DNA of 24,057 nt, from assembly GCA_025451135.1 (NCBI GenBank), contig JANWKW010000117.1, positions 1 through 24,057 on the forward strand, read 5' to 3'. The notes below the pieces were generated by a model. That model saw only the letters and a program-made list of their open reading frames with translations. It was not told the origin of the DNA and did not search any database. Below are positions 23,500 to 24,057 of the stretch, piece after piece; position 1 is the stretch's first letter, and every line of letters begins with the position of its first letter. A program made the translations under genes and the position numbers. This DNA comes from Vulcanimicrobiia bacterium. Lineage in GTDB: Bacteria; Vulcanimicrobiota; Vulcanimicrobiia; Vulcanimicrobiales; Vulcanimicrobiaceae.

Positions 23500-24057
23500 G
23501 GTGCTACTCCATTAGGGATGAAAAGATCGCGGCCGATCATGGCCGTGGGAACGGGAAGTCCGACGATGCCGAGCAGCGTCGGCGCGACGTCGCCGAGCCG
23601 GCCGCCGGCGGCCAACGTGCCGTGCAGGTCGCCGATCAACAGCAGCGGGACGGGGTTGGTGGTATGGGCGGTCAGCGGGTTGCCGTCGGCATCTATCTTC
23701 TCCTCGGCGTTGCCGTGGTCCGCCGTGACCGCGAGCAGGCCGCCCTTGGCGAGCACGGCGTTGGCGAGCCGGTCGATGCAGCCGTCCAACACCTCGACGC
23801 CGGCGATGGTCGGTTCCCACTTGCCGGTATGGCCGACCATATCGGCGTTCGCGTAGTTCATCACGATCACGTCGACGCCGCGTTCGATCGCGGCCACGGC
23901 CGCGTCGGTGATCTCGCGCGCGCGCATGGCCGGCGCGAGGTCGTAGGTCGCGACCGTCCGATCCGACGGGATCAGCTCGCGGTCCTCGTTCGCGAACACG
24001 TCCTCGCGGCCGCCGTTGAAGAAGTAGGTCACGTGCGCGTACTTCTCGGTCTCGGCC
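23496..24057 (-). CDS. gpmI: 2,3-bisphosphoglycerate-independent phosphoglycerate mutase (N-terminal part outside window)
   Basis: The C-terminal 186 residues are visible; the frame stays open to the window edge. The first residues AETEKYAHVTYFFNGG are a hallmark of the family, followed by AMRAREITDAA, the metal-binding NYANADMVGHTG, TADHGNAEE, and TAHTTNPVP. These distinguish it from the related phosphopentomutase DeoB. GpmI interconverts 3- and 2-phosphoglycerate in glycolysis with manganese ions. The family has about 510-550 aa, so roughly 330-360 residues lie beyond 24057. Its stop overlaps the punA start by 4 bp. Confidence 0.96.
   Translation of the reverse strand, partial: AETEKYAHVTYFFNGGREDVFANEDRELIPSDRTVATYDLAPAMRAREITDAAVAAIERGVDVIVMNYANADMVGHTGKWEPTIAGVEVLDGCIDRLANAVLAKGGLLAVTADHGNAEEKIDADGNPLTAHTTNPVPLLLIGDLHGTLAAGGRLGDVAPTLLGIVGLPVPTAMIGRDLFIPNGVAP

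Noticed and set aside
23496..24032. Complete gpmI-like gene starting at 24032
   Set aside because: The codon there is an internal GTG in a conserved block that continues to the window edge (AETEKYAH), so the gene is partial.

Overview
The window is about 24 kb of GC-rich, very gene-dense bacterial chromosome. It carries ordinary housekeeping genes and no transposase, phage or CRISPR genes. Two observations point to a diderm member of the Terrabacteria. The division genes yggS, sepF and divIVA and the CsaB cell-wall pyruvyl transferase are typical of Firmicutes, Cyanobacteria and related deep lineages. An outer-membrane-type beta-barrel protein (20417-22579) indicates an outer membrane. A lineage such as Candidatus Eremiobacterota (WPS-2) or a neighbour would fit, but that placement is inference and no marker here proves it.

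Layout, left to right. 1-897 (-) is the enoyl-CoA hydratase half of a FadN-type beta-oxidation protein, cut by the window edge. 1085-3004 (+) is a secreted S41 C-terminal processing peptidase followed by a DUF4126 membrane protein. 2945-3403 (-) is a GHKL anti-sigma-type ATPase, and 3496-3571 (+) is tRNA-Val(UAC), 18 nt ahead of an ECHDC3-like enoyl-CoA hydratase (3590-4357). A 252-bp non-coding stretch (4358-4609) contains a highly structured RNA with a strong intrinsic terminator. It precedes the operon DUF5693-csaB-ileS-DUF202 (4610-10920, +). 10917-14076 (-) holds tgt-rluD-lspA-ccdA. 14136-17800 (+) holds lgt-yggS-sepF-divIVA-leuB. 17797-18156 (-) is a small probable lipoprotein. 18201-20323 (+) is a compact flagellar-type operon: a miniature FlgC-like rod protein, FlgG, a 50-aa ORF, a FliA-like sigma factor and a 100-aa ORF. 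A strong sigma-70-type promoter with a dyad at the start site (20342-20387) drives the beta-barrel protein. 22678-24057 (-) holds gpmI (partial) and punA.

How the genes work together. The window is rich in envelope and division functions: Lgt and LspA mature lipoproteins, CcdA passes reductant across the membrane, CsaB pyruvylates the wall polymer that SLH proteins bind, and SepF and DivIVA act at the division site and poles. In Bacillus the ylmE(yggS)-sepF-...-divIVA-ileS-lspA-rluD genes form one block; here the same genes are spread over three adjacent units of alternating strand. Overlaps of 4-23 bp between co-directional genes and shared CTAG stop codons between two convergent pairs show a compact genome.

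The most notable non-coding signals are the candidate switch RNA at 4377-4610, a dispersed GTCATCCCGAGCGTAG repeat found once inside ileS and once in a convergent intergenic gap, and operator-like dyads at 14096-14119 and 20372-20387.
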